Positions 17,432-26,627 are shown, numbered from the stretch's first letter. The stretch is DNA of 64,000 bases from Streptomyces olivochromogenes (GCF_001514115.1 NZ_KQ948464.1:232382-296381); one strand, 5' to 3'. Notes: generated from the sequence alone by a model not told the origin. Numbers and translations: made by a program.

Positions 17432-18385
17432 TCATGACACCGGCTCCGTGAGTACGCGGTCCGCAGGGACCTCCGACGTGACGGTCACGGCGGAGGGGTC
17501 GAGGTCGGCCGGGCCCGGCATCACACTGCCGGGCAGCTGTACGGCCGCGGCGCCATGGGCGACGGCGGAGGCGAGGGCCTCCGGGCCGCGGCCACCGGCG
17601 ATCAGGAATCCGGCGAGGGAGGAGTCACCGGCGCCCACGTTGCTGCGTACGGCATCCACCCGTGCGCTGCCGAACCAGGCGCCCGCGCCGTCCACGAGCA
17701 GCTGCCCGTCCGCGCCGAGGCTCGCGAGCACGGCGTCGGCGCCCATCTCACGCAGTTCCTCGGCGGCCTTGACCGCGTCACCGACGGTGACGAGGGGGCG
17801 CCCGACGGCTTCGGCGAGCTCCTCGGCGTTGGGCTTCACCACGTCGGGCCGCTCGCGCAGCGCCGCGAGCAGCGCGGGGCCGGAGGTGTCCAGCGCGATC
17901 CGGGCGCCGGCCGCGTGGGCGCGGGCGACGAGGTCGGCGTACCAGGAAGGACCGAGTCCGCGCGGCAGGCTGCCGCAGCAGGTGATCCAGTCGGTGTCGC
18001 CGGAACGATACTGCTGACGCACCGTCTCCAGGAGCAGCTCCGCCTCGGCGGCGGTGAGTTCGGGGCCGGGGGCGTTGATCTTCGTGAGCGTGCCGTCCGG
18101 CTCGGCGACCGAGATGTTCGAGCGGGTGGCCCCGGTGACCGGGACCGGCGCGACCTCGATGCCCTGCGCGTGGAGCAGCTCGGCGACGAGTGCGCCGGGC
18201 GCACCGCCCAGCGGCAGTACGGCGATCGTGCGCTGCCCCGCCGCCGCGACCGCACGCGAGACGTTCACGCCCTTGCCGCCCGGGTCCATGCGTTCGCCGG
18301 TGGCCCGGATGACCTCGCCGCGGTCGAGCGACGGGACCTCGTACGTACGGTCGAGGGAGGGGTTGGGGGTGACGGTGAGGATCAT
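17432..18385 (-). CDS. fruK: 1-phosphofructokinase
   Basis: A 317-residue PfkB/ribokinase-family enzyme. It starts MILTVTPNPSLDRTYEV, the standard 1-PFK N-terminus. MDPGGKGVNVSRA is the first PfkB signature, and NVGAGDSSLAGFL is the second signature with the catalytic Asp in GAGDS. It converts the fructose-1-phosphate made by FruA into fructose-1,6-bisphosphate. The start codon overlaps the fruR stop (ATGA, 18382-18385), so fruR and fruK are translationally coupled. Confidence 0.95.
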   Translation of the reverse strand: MILTVTPNPSLDRTYEVPSLDRGEVIRATGERMDPGGKGVNVSRAVAAAGQRTIAVLPLGGAPGALVAELLHAQGIEVAPVPVTGATRSNISVAEPDGTLTKINAPGPELTAAEAELLLETVRQQYRSGDTDWITCCGSLPRGLGPSWYADLVARAHAAGARIALDTSGPALLAALRERPDVVKPNAEELAEAVGRPLVTVGDAVKAAEELREMGADAVLASLGADGQLLVDGAGAWFGSARVDAVRSNVGAGDSSLAGFLIAGGRGPEALASAVAHGAAAVQLPGSVMPGPADLDPSAVTVTSEVPADRVLTEPVS

Positions 18386-19143
18386 GCGCGCACTACTTCC
18401 GTGCCACCGCGCTCGATGTCGGTGGCGTCTTCGGGGCTCAGCCCGCTGTCGGTGATCAGCAGGTCCACGTCGCTCAGGTCGCCGAAGCGGGCGAAGTGCT
18501 CCTGGCCGTGCTTGGAGGAGTCGGCGAGCAGCACCACGCGGCGCGCGGCACGGATGGCCGCGCGCTTCACGGCGGCCTCGGCGAGGTCGGGAGTGGTCAG
18601 TCCGTGCTCGGCGGAGAAGCCGTTGGCCGCGACGAACAGGACGTCGGCGCGGATCTCGGCGTACGCGCGCAGCGCCCAGGCGTCCACGGCGGCGCGCGTA
18701 CGGTGCCGGACGCGCCCTCCGACCAGGTGGAGCTGGATGCCGGGGTGGTCCGCGAGGCGGGCCGCGATCGGCAGGCTGTGCGTGACGACGGTGAGCGTCG
18801 CCTCCAGCGGAAGGTCCCCGGCGAGCCGGGCGACCGTGCTGCCCGCGTCGAGGATCATCGTGCCCTGGTCCGGCAGCTCGGCGACCGCGGCCTGTGCGAT
18901 GCGGTCCTTCTCGTCGGCCGCGGTGGACTCGCGCTCGGCGAGGTCGGGCTCGAAGTCCAGCCGCCCGGCCGGTATGGCACCGCCGTGCACCCGCCGCAGG
19001 AGTCCCGCGCGGTCGAGGGTCTTCAGATCGCGGCGGATGGTCTCCGCGGTGACCCGGAACTCCTCGGCCAGCGAGAGCACGTCGACCCGACCGCCGTCAC
19101 GGGCAAGCCGGAGAATCTCCTGCTGCCGCTCCGGTGCGTACAT
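18382..19143 (-). CDS. fruR: DeoR-family fructose operon repressor
   Basis: A 253-residue regulator from the ATG at 19143. The N-terminal DeoR helix-turn-helix is at about 5-57 (ERQQEILRLARDGGRVDVLSLAEEF, then TAETIRRDLKTLDRAGLLRRVHGGA). The rest is a DeoR sugar-phosphate sensor domain with LDAGSTVARLA and LLADSSKHG. It most likely represses its own operon and is relieved by fructose-1-phosphate or fructose-1,6-bisphosphate. It is first in the fruR-fruK-fruA operon. A longer open frame extends upstream, but the ATG at 19143 gives the usual family length. Confidence 0.92.
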   Translation of the reverse strand: MYAPERQQEILRLARDGGRVDVLSLAEEFRVTAETIRRDLKTLDRAGLLRRVHGGAIPAGRLDFEPDLAERESTAADEKDRIAQAAVAELPDQGTMILDAGSTVARLAGDLPLEATLTVVTHSLPIAARLADHPGIQLHLVGGRVRHRTRAAVDAWALRAYAEIRADVLFVAANGFSAEHGLTTPDLAEAAVKRAAIRAARRVVLLADSSKHGQEHFARFGDLSDVDLLITDSGLSPEDATDIERGGTEVVRA

Positions 19144-19171
19144 GTCCGTTCGCCTCCGATTACTGTGCGGC

Positions 19172-19264
19172 CGATGCCCGAACTTGTGGTTTCGCTCGGA
19201 GGCTACGCCCGGATTTCCGGAAAGTAAACAGGTTCGGGTGTCAGGTGGACACAAACGGGCATCG
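19172..19264. promoter_or_regulatory. Candidate FruR operators, inverted repeat pair
   Basis: CGATGCCCGAACTTGTGG at 19172-19189 is matched on the other strand by CGATGCCCGTTTGTGTCC at 19247-19264. The two copies share the first nine bases and a TTGTG core. They flank the presumed fruR promoter, with the near copy 29 bp before the fruR start. Position and symmetry suggest autoregulation; the binding protein is inferred. Confidence 0.45.
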
Positions 19265-19368
19265 AGGTGGGTCCGCCCACCCAGCTCGTTCCGGCCTCGC
19301 AGAAGCCCTGACGCCGTGTCATCGCGTCCGTATCCTGGACGGTGGGACACAACTTCTCGGGGGGTGTT

Positions 19369-20220
19369 GTGGACAGGGACGGTCTCCGCGCCCGCCCGGA
19401 CCATGACTGGCAGCAGGCCGTGGTCCAGGCGCTGTGCGATTCCCCGGTCCTGGGTGACCGCAGTGCCCGCGCGATGCTGGCCGAGCTGATCGGCGACCGG
19501 CTGGGGCGGCCGGTGGCCCTGCGGGAACAGGCGACCACGCAGCTGCAGCTGCTCGAACTGGTGCGGTTCTGCGTCCGCGAGGAGATCGCGGCGAACCACG
19601 GACTGTCCGCGCTGGCCGACGCGGTGTCACTGCTGGAGGGCCGCAGCCGAACGGCCGACGCCGTCAGTGAGCTCGTACGGGAGCGCGTCCCACGGGAGCA
19701 CGCCCTACGGGAGCAAGTCGTACGGGAGCACGCCCTACGGGAACACGTCGTACGGGCCGCACCACCGCATGCCCCCTCGCACACCGACCGCCCTGTTCCC
19801 CTGTTCCTCTCCTGCGCCGGCGCCGACCTCGCATGGGCGTCCTGGATCGCCTGGCATCTGGAGGACGTCGGCGTCGGCGTACGCCTCGACCTCCTCGACG
19901 GACCACTGAGCGGTCTGGAACAGAGCGAGCGCGTCCTCGCCGTCCTGTCCCCGGCCTACGTCGGCTCCGCGCCCGTCCAGCAGGCCTGGCAGACCGTGCA
20001 CCGCCGGAGCCCGGAGGGAATGGCCGAGTTGCTGGTGCCGGTCATGGTGGAGCCGTGCCGGCCCCCATGGCCGCTGTCCACGGTCGCGCACACCGACCTC
20101 ACGGGCCTCGGCGAGGACGCGGCCCGCACCCGGCTGCTCGACGCCGTCGGCGTCACCCGCACCGTCCCCACCAGGCACGCCGCACCTCCGCGCTTCCCCG
20201 ACCCGGCGGGCCGACGTTGA
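19369..20220 (+). CDS. EAD-TIR domain protein of a VMAP/FxS-type conflict locus
   Basis: A 283-residue protein, GTG at 19369. Residues about 10-90 form an effector-associated helical domain (RSARAMLAEL..., then LREQATTQLQLLELVRFC) that is plainly homologous to the N-terminus of the next gene product. A charged linker (about 105-135) repeats REHALRE-like units. A TIR-like domain follows (PLFLSCAGADLAWASWIAWH, VLAVLSPAYVGS). Where related TIRs have EW with the catalytic Glu, this one reads QQAW, and the WDF loop is shortened, so NADase activity is doubtful. Its stop overlaps the TTG start of the next gene (TTGA, 20217-20220). EAD domains are known to recruit effectors to VMAP proteins by like-with-like contact. 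Confidence 0.75.
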   Translation: MDRDGLRARPDHDWQQAVVQALCDSPVLGDRSARAMLAELIGDRLGRPVALREQATTQLQLLELVRFCVREEIAANHGLSALADAVSLLEGRSRTADAVSELVRERVPREHALREQVVREHALREHVVRAAPPHAPSHTDRPVPLFLSCAGADLAWASWIAWHLEDVGVGVRLDLLDGPLSGLEQSERVLAVLSPAYVGSAPVQQAWQTVHRRSPEGMAELLVPVMVEPCRPPWPLSTVAHTDLTGLGEDAARTRLLDAVGVTRTVPTRHAAPPRFPDPAGRR

Positions 20221-21728
20221 CGGGACGGGGCGGCGCGGGCCGCCACAACCCGGCGCTGCGGATACGGGAGCGGATCGGCGAGGAGACCCTCGACGCACTG
20301 CTCGCGGTCCCCGCGCTCCACGACCGATACGCGCGCGCCCTGCTGACCGATCTGGTGGGCGAGGCGCTGGGACACCGGGTCGACCTGCGGGAACAGTCCA
20401 CCGTGCCACTACAGCTGCTGGAACTGTTCCGTTTCTGCACCCGCCACCAGGACGGGCTGTCGGCACTCGCGCGGAAACTGCCGATGCTGGAACCGGGCTG
20501 CCCGCAGGGACCCGTCGTGCAACGGCTCGCCGACGAGTGGACGGCCGTGGACTCGCTCGACGGCCTGCCGGAGGTCACCGGTTCCTGGCAGTTCCTCGGT
20601 GCCACCCTGGGCACGCTGGCCATGTCGTACGCCATGCGGACGGCCCTCGTCCGGACGGCCACCGAGGCCAGGGTCTCCGCACCGCCGCCGCACGCCGACA
20701 CCTGCTGGCACGACTTCCTGCACATGGCCGGGCAGGGAGCTCCACGGGGCGGGCTGCCACCGTGGATGGTCTACCTCGACCGCACTGCCGACGCGATGGG
20801 CCACCCCGTCGCGGTCGAGCTGCTCGCACGCAACCGGCAGTGGGCCCTGAGATGCGACCTGGCCGAGCTGCTCGACCTCGACCGCGCCCGGACTCCGGCG
20901 CCACCGCCGGCGGTCAGGCCGGGCCAGGAGTACCTGGCGATCCACATCGCTCCGGACCCGCTGGAGAACGGGCGGTACACGGTCTCGTACTCCCTCATGT
21001 CCGACGCCGGCGGCCCGAACTGGCAGCACGGCGACCCGATGCAGCGGGTGCCGACCGACGGGCTGCAGCACGCCGTGACCCGCATCATCAAAACGGTCGA
21101 AGGGGGCGGCGGCGACCGGCTGGCCCATGTGTGGCTGGAGTTCGTGCTCCCCTTCGAACTGCTCAACCTGCCCGTCGACTGGTGGCCCCGGGACACCACC
21201 GAAGTACCGAACGTGCCGCTCGCGGTGGACTACCCGGTGGTCGTGCGCAGCCTGGACCGGCTGCAGAACCGGGACTGGTACCGGTTCTGGCGTACCCGCT
21301 GGCAGCAGCTGGCGCGCGACGAACACCCGTCGAAGTCGGTGTACGTCAACGTCGCGCACCAGAACGGCAACCATCTGCGCGGCCTGGAGGCCCGCCTCGG
21401 GGACAACGAGCACTGCGTGGCCCTGGTGCTGAGCGAGCCGCCGCTGCCCGACCACGGCAACGGCCGCCGGGAGCTGCACGCGGCCCTGCGCAGCGGGCTG
21501 CCCGTGGTGATCTGGCATCGCGCGGGCCGCTCCACCAAGGAGTTCCGGGGTGTCCTCGACGGGCTCCTCACCGAGGGCCTGTCGCGGTTCCCTGCCAAGG
21601 TGGCCGCCTACCGCCGCCGTGCGGCGATCGACGCCGCCGACGACGAGGACGCCACACACATCGGCCGCCACCTCGCGGTCCTGTGGGACGACCCCGACCG
21701 CAAACCCGTGCGTCCCGAGCCACCGTGA
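20217..21728 (+). CDS. EAD plus vWA-MoxR-associated protein C-terminal (VMAP-C) protein
   Basis: A 503-residue protein with a TTG start overlapping the preceding TGA. The EAD lies at about 14-88 (ALHDRYARALLTDLVGEAL, LREQSTVPLQLLELFRFC). A middle region of about 130 residues has CWHDFLHMAG. The C-terminal part (about 225-500) has WLEFVLPFELLNLPVDWW and YPVVVRSLDRL, diagnostic of the VMAP-C domain. VMAP proteins are the third partner of vWA-MoxR ternary conflict systems and link the NTPase module to an effector through the EAD. The matching EAD upstream points to the TIR protein as that effector. Confidence 0.8.
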   Translation: MTGRGGAGRHNPALRIRERIGEETLDALLAVPALHDRYARALLTDLVGEALGHRVDLREQSTVPLQLLELFRFCTRHQDGLSALARKLPMLEPGCPQGPVVQRLADEWTAVDSLDGLPEVTGSWQFLGATLGTLAMSYAMRTALVRTATEARVSAPPPHADTCWHDFLHMAGQGAPRGGLPPWMVYLDRTADAMGHPVAVELLARNRQWALRCDLAELLDLDRARTPAPPPAVRPGQEYLAIHIAPDPLENGRYTVSYSLMSDAGGPNWQHGDPMQRVPTDGLQHAVTRIIKTVEGGGGDRLAHVWLEFVLPFELLNLPVDWWPRDTTEVPNVPLAVDYPVVVRSLDRLQNRDWYRFWRTRWQQLARDEHPSKSVYVNVAHQNGNHLRGLEARLGDNEHCVALVLSEPPLPDHGNGRRELHAALRSGLPVVIWHRAGRSTKEFRGVLDGLLTEGLSRFPAKVAAYRRRAAIDAADDEDATHIGRHLAVLWDDPDRKPVRPEPP

Positions 21729-21831
21729 CCACGGACCAGCAGTGCGGATCCATGACCGAGGACCAGCAGTGCGCACCGGCGCCACCGGTCCGGGCATCGC
21801 AGCCCAGTCGTCGTACGGAGGGACGCCGTTC

Positions 21832-22758
21832 ATGCCGCCGAACAGCCAGTCGTGGGGACTGTACCGAGGCACGGGGCTGCCCGGTGCGACACAGGAGGAG
21901 TGGCCCCAGGCACCGGCCTGGCGCAGCTTCGGCGGCGGCCCCGAGCTCCCCCCGCCACCCGTCGACGACCCGTGCGCCCCCGCGGTGCTGGGCACGATCA
22001 GTCAGCCGCTGCCGGCTCCACCGGACGAGGTGGCCCGGGTGAACGTGGCGCTGCACCTGCGCCGCCCCCTGCTCGTCACGGGCGAGCCCGGCACCGGCAA
22101 GTCGTCCCTCGCCTACCGCATCAGCGGGGAACTCGGCCTCGGCCCGGTCCTGCGCTGGCCGATCACCTCCCTGAGCACACTCCGGGAAGGCCTGTACGAC
22201 GGCCCGCACGAGGGCCCGCACGAGGGTCACGACGCGAGCGAGTACGGCGGTGGGATCCGCCTCGGGCCCCTGGGTACCGCCTTCCTCCCGTACCGCAGGC
22301 CCCGTGTGCTGCTGATCGACCGGCTGGACCGGGCCGAGATCGGTCTGCCCGAGGACCTGTGCACGGTACTGACGGCCGGAGGATTCTCCCTGCCGGACAG
22401 AACGGTGCGCTGCCGAGCCTTCCCCGTGGTGGTCATCACCACCACGGGTGAGCGGGATCTGCCGTCGGATCTCGTACGCCGCTGTGTGACCCTGCGGACC
22501 CAGCGGCCCGGCCCGAACCTGCTGCGCGCCATCGCCGCCAACCGGTTCCCGTCGGAGCCCGGACGTCCCGGCCCGGCGCCGGACGCCGTGGACGCCTTCG
22601 TCGAACGGGCCGCCGCCACCGAGGGACCGGTGCTGGAACGGTTCCTTGACGCACTCCGCCTGGCCGCCGACGGTGTCCTCCAGGCCGTGGCGGAGGACGG
22701 CGACTGGCAGGAGGCCGTCGACACCCTCTGGCAGTGGACCGCCCCGGAGGAGCCATGA
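21832..22758 (+). CDS. MoxR-type AAA+ ATPase with altered Walker B
   Basis: A 308-residue protein. The start ATG at 21832 has GGAGGGA nearby. Walker A is GEPGTGKSS, about residue 83-90. Walker B reads RVLLIDRLDRAE, so the usual catalytic Glu after the Asp is Arg. Sensor 1 is VVVITTTGERDLPSDLVRRC, with the arginine-finger RRC intact. A small repetitive insert (DGPHEGPHEGHD) replaces part of the loop before Walker B. MoxR proteins work with vWA partners as chaperone-like NTPases. This one may bind but hydrolyse ATP poorly. Its stop overlaps the next start (ATGA, 22755-22758). Confidence 0.8.
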   Translation: MPPNSQSWGLYRGTGLPGATQEEWPQAPAWRSFGGGPELPPPPVDDPCAPAVLGTISQPLPAPPDEVARVNVALHLRRPLLVTGEPGTGKSSLAYRISGELGLGPVLRWPITSLSTLREGLYDGPHEGPHEGHDASEYGGGIRLGPLGTAFLPYRRPRVLLIDRLDRAEIGLPEDLCTVLTAGGFSLPDRTVRCRAFPVVVITTTGERDLPSDLVRRCVTLRTQRPGPNLLRAIAANRFPSEPGRPGPAPDAVDAFVERAAATEGPVLERFLDALRLAADGVLQAVAEDGDWQEAVDTLWQWTAPEEP

Positions 22759-25700
22759 CGAGGCCCGGCCCGTTTCCCGCGGCGCTCCCGCCGGGGCTCC
22801 CGGAGGCCCTGCGGCGCATCGGCACCGCGCTCGGCACCACGGTCGGCCGCGCCGCTGTCCGGGACGTGGCGGTGGTGGCCGACGCGGGGCCGACGATGGG
22901 GATCTGGCACCGGACGGTCCACGAGTTCGCCACGACGCTGCATCGGTGCGGGGCCTTCGGCCGGATCACCACGCACAGGCTGCCGTACGGGCACAGTGCC
23001 GACCCTGCCACCCTGCCGCGTCACCGTGCGGGCACCCGGCTGACCCTGCTCCTCACCGACGGCGCGGGCCCGCGCTGGCGCACCCACGAGGTGGAGCCGC
23101 TGCTGCGCCGCTGGGGCCAGTCCGGACCACTCGCGCTGATCCACCTGCTGCCGCACCCGGTGTGGCACACGACGGGGCTGCGCGGCTGGCAGGTGCTGCT
23201 GCGCTCGCCCGCCCCGGGCGCGGCCAACCACCGGATGCGGTGGCGGCCCCGCGGCCTGGGCCCCGATGTCCAGGGCCTGCCGCCGGCCCACCGTCCCGAC
23301 GTGGCGGTGCCCGTGCTCGAACTCGCCCCCCGCTGGCTGGACGCCTGGTCCGGCCTGCTGGGCGGGGGCCCGCCGTCGTGGCTGCCGATGACGGTGATGT
23401 TCCCCCGGGCGCGCGTACCCGCCGCTCCGGCGGCGGAGCCCGACCCCACCCCGGCGGCTCGGGTGGCGCGTTTCCAGTCGTCCGTGCCCCGGAGCGTGTT
23501 CACGCTCGCCACCATGCTCTCCGCGATCCCCCTCGGCGCCGGGCTGATCGAGGAGGTGCGGGGCGCGCTCCTGCCCGGCACCTCCCTCACCGACGTCGCG
23601 CACCTGCTGGTGCACGGCCTGGTGCGGCCGGCCGACGGCGGGCACACCACCTTCGCGTTCGCCCCCGGGATCCGCGAGGAGCTGCTGGCCACCGGACGGC
23701 GTACCGATGTGGTGCGGGTAGTCGAGTTGATCGGGGATCGCCGGGGATCCGGCGGGGAACACTTGTGGCGACTGCCCCGGTTGCTGCGCGGGGCCGCCGT
23801 GCACCGACTCCCGCCGGTCGACGCGGAGTCCGGGCCGTGGCTCATGGCGGAGAGCGCTGTGCTCCACGCCCTGTCCGGGCCGTTCCTGAAGCCGGCGAGG
23901 GAGGTCGACGAGGCCCTCGCGGCCGCCCCGGCCGATCGGACCCGCCCGCAGCACGCACAGCACCACGGCACCGCCACCACACCCGCAACACCCGCAGCAC
24001 TCACAGCACTCACAGCACCCAGCGATGCCGTCGTCCGGCTCCCGGGCGACGCCGACCGTCGGACCGATCAGGGGAAGAGGAGGCCGGTGATGCCGCAGCA
24101 GGCCCCGGCGAGCACGGTGGGCAACGGACGTACCAGGAGCACGCCCACGATCTGGGGAAACATCCCGCCCAGGAATCCGAACTTCACGGGCCGCGAGGAA
24201 CTCCTCGACAAGCTGCACCAGCGGCTCCTGCGGGAGAAGGCGACCGCCGTGCTGCCCCACACGCTGCACGGCATGGGCGGCGTCGGCAAGAGCCTGCTGG
24301 CCGTCGAGTACCTCTACCGTCGTATGGCGGAGTACGACGTGGTCTGGTGGATCTCCGCGGAGCGCACCGCGCAGATCTCCCTGTCCCTGGTGGAACTGGC
24401 ACCACGCCTGGGCCTGCCGACCGGGTCCGACGTCTCCTCGACCGTCGCCTCGGTCCTGGAGGCACTGCGCATCGGTGTGCCTCACGCCAACTGGATCCTG
24501 GTCTTCGACAACGCCGAAAGCCCGGAATCCGTACGGCAGTTCTTCCCGGCCGGAGGACCGGGCAACATCCTCGTCACCTCGCGCAATCCGCAGTGGGCCT
24601 CCGTCGCCCGGCCGCTGGAGGTCGACGTCTTCATGCGGGAGGAGAGCAAACAGCTGCTGCGCATACGCGGTCCGGAGATCAGCGACGCGGAGGCCGACCG
24701 GCTCGCGGAGGCACTCGGTGACCTGCCGCTCGCCATCGAGCAGGCCGCCGCCTGGCACGCGGAGACGGGCATGCCCGTGGACGAGTACCTGCGGCTGCTC
24801 GACGAGAAGCGCGTGGACCTGCTGCGCGGCACCGCGCCGCTCGGCAACCAGCATCCGGTGATAGCCGCCTGGAACATCTCCCTGGACCGGCTGGAGGCCA
24901 AGAGCCCGGCCGCGTACCAGCTGCTTCAGGTGTGCTCCTTCTACGCGCCCGAACCCATCGCGCGGACCATGTTCATGCGGATGCCGCCCAGTCCCATCAC
25001 CCCCGAGCTGGACGCCGCCCTGGAGGATCCGATCCGGCTCGGCCAGGCCATCCGCGACATCGGACGCTACTCCCTGGCCCGCTTCGACCACCGCACCAAC
25101 TCCCTCCAGATGCACCGGCTGGTGCAGGCGGCGCTGCAGTTCCGGATGACGGAGGCGGACCGGGCCACCATGCGGCACGGGGCGCACATGCTGCTGGTGG
25201 CGAGCGACCCCAACGACCCCAGCAACGCGCTGCGCTGGGATCGGTACGGCGCTCTCTATCCCCACGTGGTGGTCTCCCGCGCGGTGCAGTCCGACGAGAC
25301 CTGGGTGCGCAGGCTGGTGGTGAACGAGGTCAAGTACCTCCTTCGCTGGGGCGACTACGAGTCCTGCCTGGAACTCGCCCTTTCCGCGTACGAGAACTGG
25401 TCCCGCCGACTGGGCGAGGAACACAGCCAGACCCTGCAGATCGCCCGCTGGCTCGGATTCCTCCAGTTCAGCATGGGCCGTTACAAGGAGGCCGCCGAGC
25501 TCAACGCGACGACGCTGGAGGCCTATCTCAGGTCGCTGGGCCCCCAGCACCAGGACACCTTCGACGCGCTGGGCAACGTCGCCATAGACCACCGCGTGCG
25601 CGGCGCGTTCGCCGAGGCCCTCCAGCTCTCCGACTCCGTGCACCAGCAGTACGTGCAACTCATCGGTCCGGACGACCCGGAGACACTGCGGGCCGCGCAC

Positions 25701-26627
25701 AACCTGGGCGTGAGCCTGCGCCTGGTGGGCCAGTTCAGGCGCGCCTACGAACTGGACAAGCAGACCCGGCACAACCGCATTCAGGCCTTCGGCCAGGATC
25801 ACATCGACTCCTTGCGCACCTGGCTCGGGATGATCGTCGACCTGCGTGAACTCGGCGACTACGACACGGCGTTGACCTACCACCGCGAGATCACGGAGCA
25901 GGCCACCACCCTGCTCGGCGACAGCAATCCGTTCACCCTCTCCTGTGTCCGCCTCCTCGCCGTCGCCCTGCGCAAGGCCGGCGAACACGAGGAGGCGGGA
26001 GCCACGGCGGAGCACATCCGCTCCGAGCTCGTGCGCCGGTACGGCGATCAGAACCCCGAATCCATGGCCGCCACGCTCGAGCTGACCATCCACCTGCGGC
26101 ACCGGGGAAGCCTGGACGAGGCGCTGCGCCTGGGCACCGAGATCTGCCGTCGCTACGAGGACACCTACGGCAGGCACCATCCGCACGCCGTGTCCGCCGC
26201 CGTGAATCTCGCGATCACCTACCGGCTGCTGGGCGACGCGGCGGCCGCGCAGTACATGGACGCCGTGGCGCTGGACCGGCTCACGGAGATGCTGGGCGCG
26301 ACCCACCCCTCGACGCTGGTGTGCCGCACCAATCTCGCCAGTGACCACTACGCACTCGGCGACCCGGCCGTCGCCCTCGACCTCGACACCGAAACGGTGC
26401 GCAGGTCCCGGGAAGTCTTCGACGCCGACCACCCCTCCACCCTGGCCTGTGCCGCGAACCTCGCGATGGACCTGCGGGCCGTGGGACGCGTCGAGGAGGC
26501 GGAGGCACTGCACGGCGACACCCACAGCCGTCTCCTGCGCACCCTGGGCAGCGGTCACCCGGCGGTCGGCCAGGCTTTTGACCGGGACCACCGAGCGGAC
26601 TGCGACATCGATCCGATGCCGCTGTGA
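22755..26627 (+). CDS. fxsT: FxsT-type protein: vWA-like (SAV_2336-type) N-terminus, NB-ARC NTPase, TPR
   Basis: A 1290-residue STAND protein. The first 385 residues are the SAV_2336 N-terminal-type region, beginning with a vWA-like strand VAVVADAGPTMGIW whose metal-site motif is degenerate. A Thr/Ala/His-rich linker (about 390-445) follows. The NB-ARC core has Walker A GMGGVGKS (506-513), VWWISAER, Walker B WILVFDNAE and sensor VTSRNPQW. From about residue 690 to the end there are a dozen or so TPRs of the kinesin-light-chain kind (LGPQHQDTFDALGN, DADHPSTLACAANLA). This layout is annotated in Streptomyces as the FxSxx-COOH system tetratricopeptide protein. It is coupled to the MoxR gene and is the likely sensor of the system. 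Confidence 0.85.
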   Translation: MTRPGPFPAALPPGLPEALRRIGTALGTTVGRAAVRDVAVVADAGPTMGIWHRTVHEFATTLHRCGAFGRITTHRLPYGHSADPATLPRHRAGTRLTLLLTDGAGPRWRTHEVEPLLRRWGQSGPLALIHLLPHPVWHTTGLRGWQVLLRSPAPGAANHRMRWRPRGLGPDVQGLPPAHRPDVAVPVLELAPRWLDAWSGLLGGGPPSWLPMTVMFPRARVPAAPAAEPDPTPAARVARFQSSVPRSVFTLATMLSAIPLGAGLIEEVRGALLPGTSLTDVAHLLVHGLVRPADGGHTTFAFAPGIREELLATGRRTDVVRVVELIGDRRGSGGEHLWRLPRLLRGAAVHRLPPVDAESGPWLMAESAVLHALSGPFLKPAREVDEALAAAPADRTRPQHAQHHGTATTPATPAALTALTAPSDAVVRLPGDADRRTDQGKRRPVMPQQAPASTVGNGRTRSTPTIWGNIPPRNPNFTGREELLDKLHQRLLREKATAVLPHTLHGMGGVGKSLLAVEYLYRRMAEYDVVWWISAERTAQISLSLVELAPRLGLPTGSDVSSTVASVLEALRIGVPHANWILVFDNAESPESVRQFFPAGGPGNILVTSRNPQWASVARPLEVDVFMREESKQLLRIRGPEISDAEADRLAEALGDLPLAIEQAAAWHAETGMPVDEYLRLLDEKRVDLLRGTAPLGNQHPVIAAWNISLDRLEAKSPAAYQLLQVCSFYAPEPIARTMFMRMPPSPITPELDAALEDPIRLGQAIRDIGRYSLARFDHRTNSLQMHRLVQAALQFRMTEADRATMRHGAHMLLVASDPNDPSNALRWDRYGALYPHVVVSRAVQSDETWVRRLVVNEVKYLLRWGDYESCLELALSAYENWSRRLGEEHSQTLQIARWLGFLQFSMGRYKEAAELNATTLEAYLRSLGPQHQDTFDALGNVAIDHRVRGAFAEALQLSDSVHQQYVQLIGPDDPETLRAAHNLGVSLRLVGQFRRAYELDKQTRHNRIQAFGQDHIDSLRTWLGMIVDLRELGDYDTALTYHREITEQATTLLGDSNPFTLSCVRLLAVALRKAGEHEEAGATAEHIRSELVRRYGDQNPESMAATLELTIHLRHRGSLDEALRLGTEICRRYEDTYGRHHPHAVSAAVNLAITYRLLGDAAAAQYMDAVALDRLTEMLGATHPSTLVCRTNLASDHYALGDPAVALDLDTETVRRSREVFDADHPSTLACAANLAMDLRAVGRVEEAEALHGDTHSRLLRTLGSGHPAVGQAFDRDHRADCDIDPMPL

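Noticed and set aside
22227..26591. 1454-codon open frame on the minus strand
   Set aside because: It is a shadow of the MoxR and FxsT genes; its protein is Gly/Arg/Val-rich without motifs.
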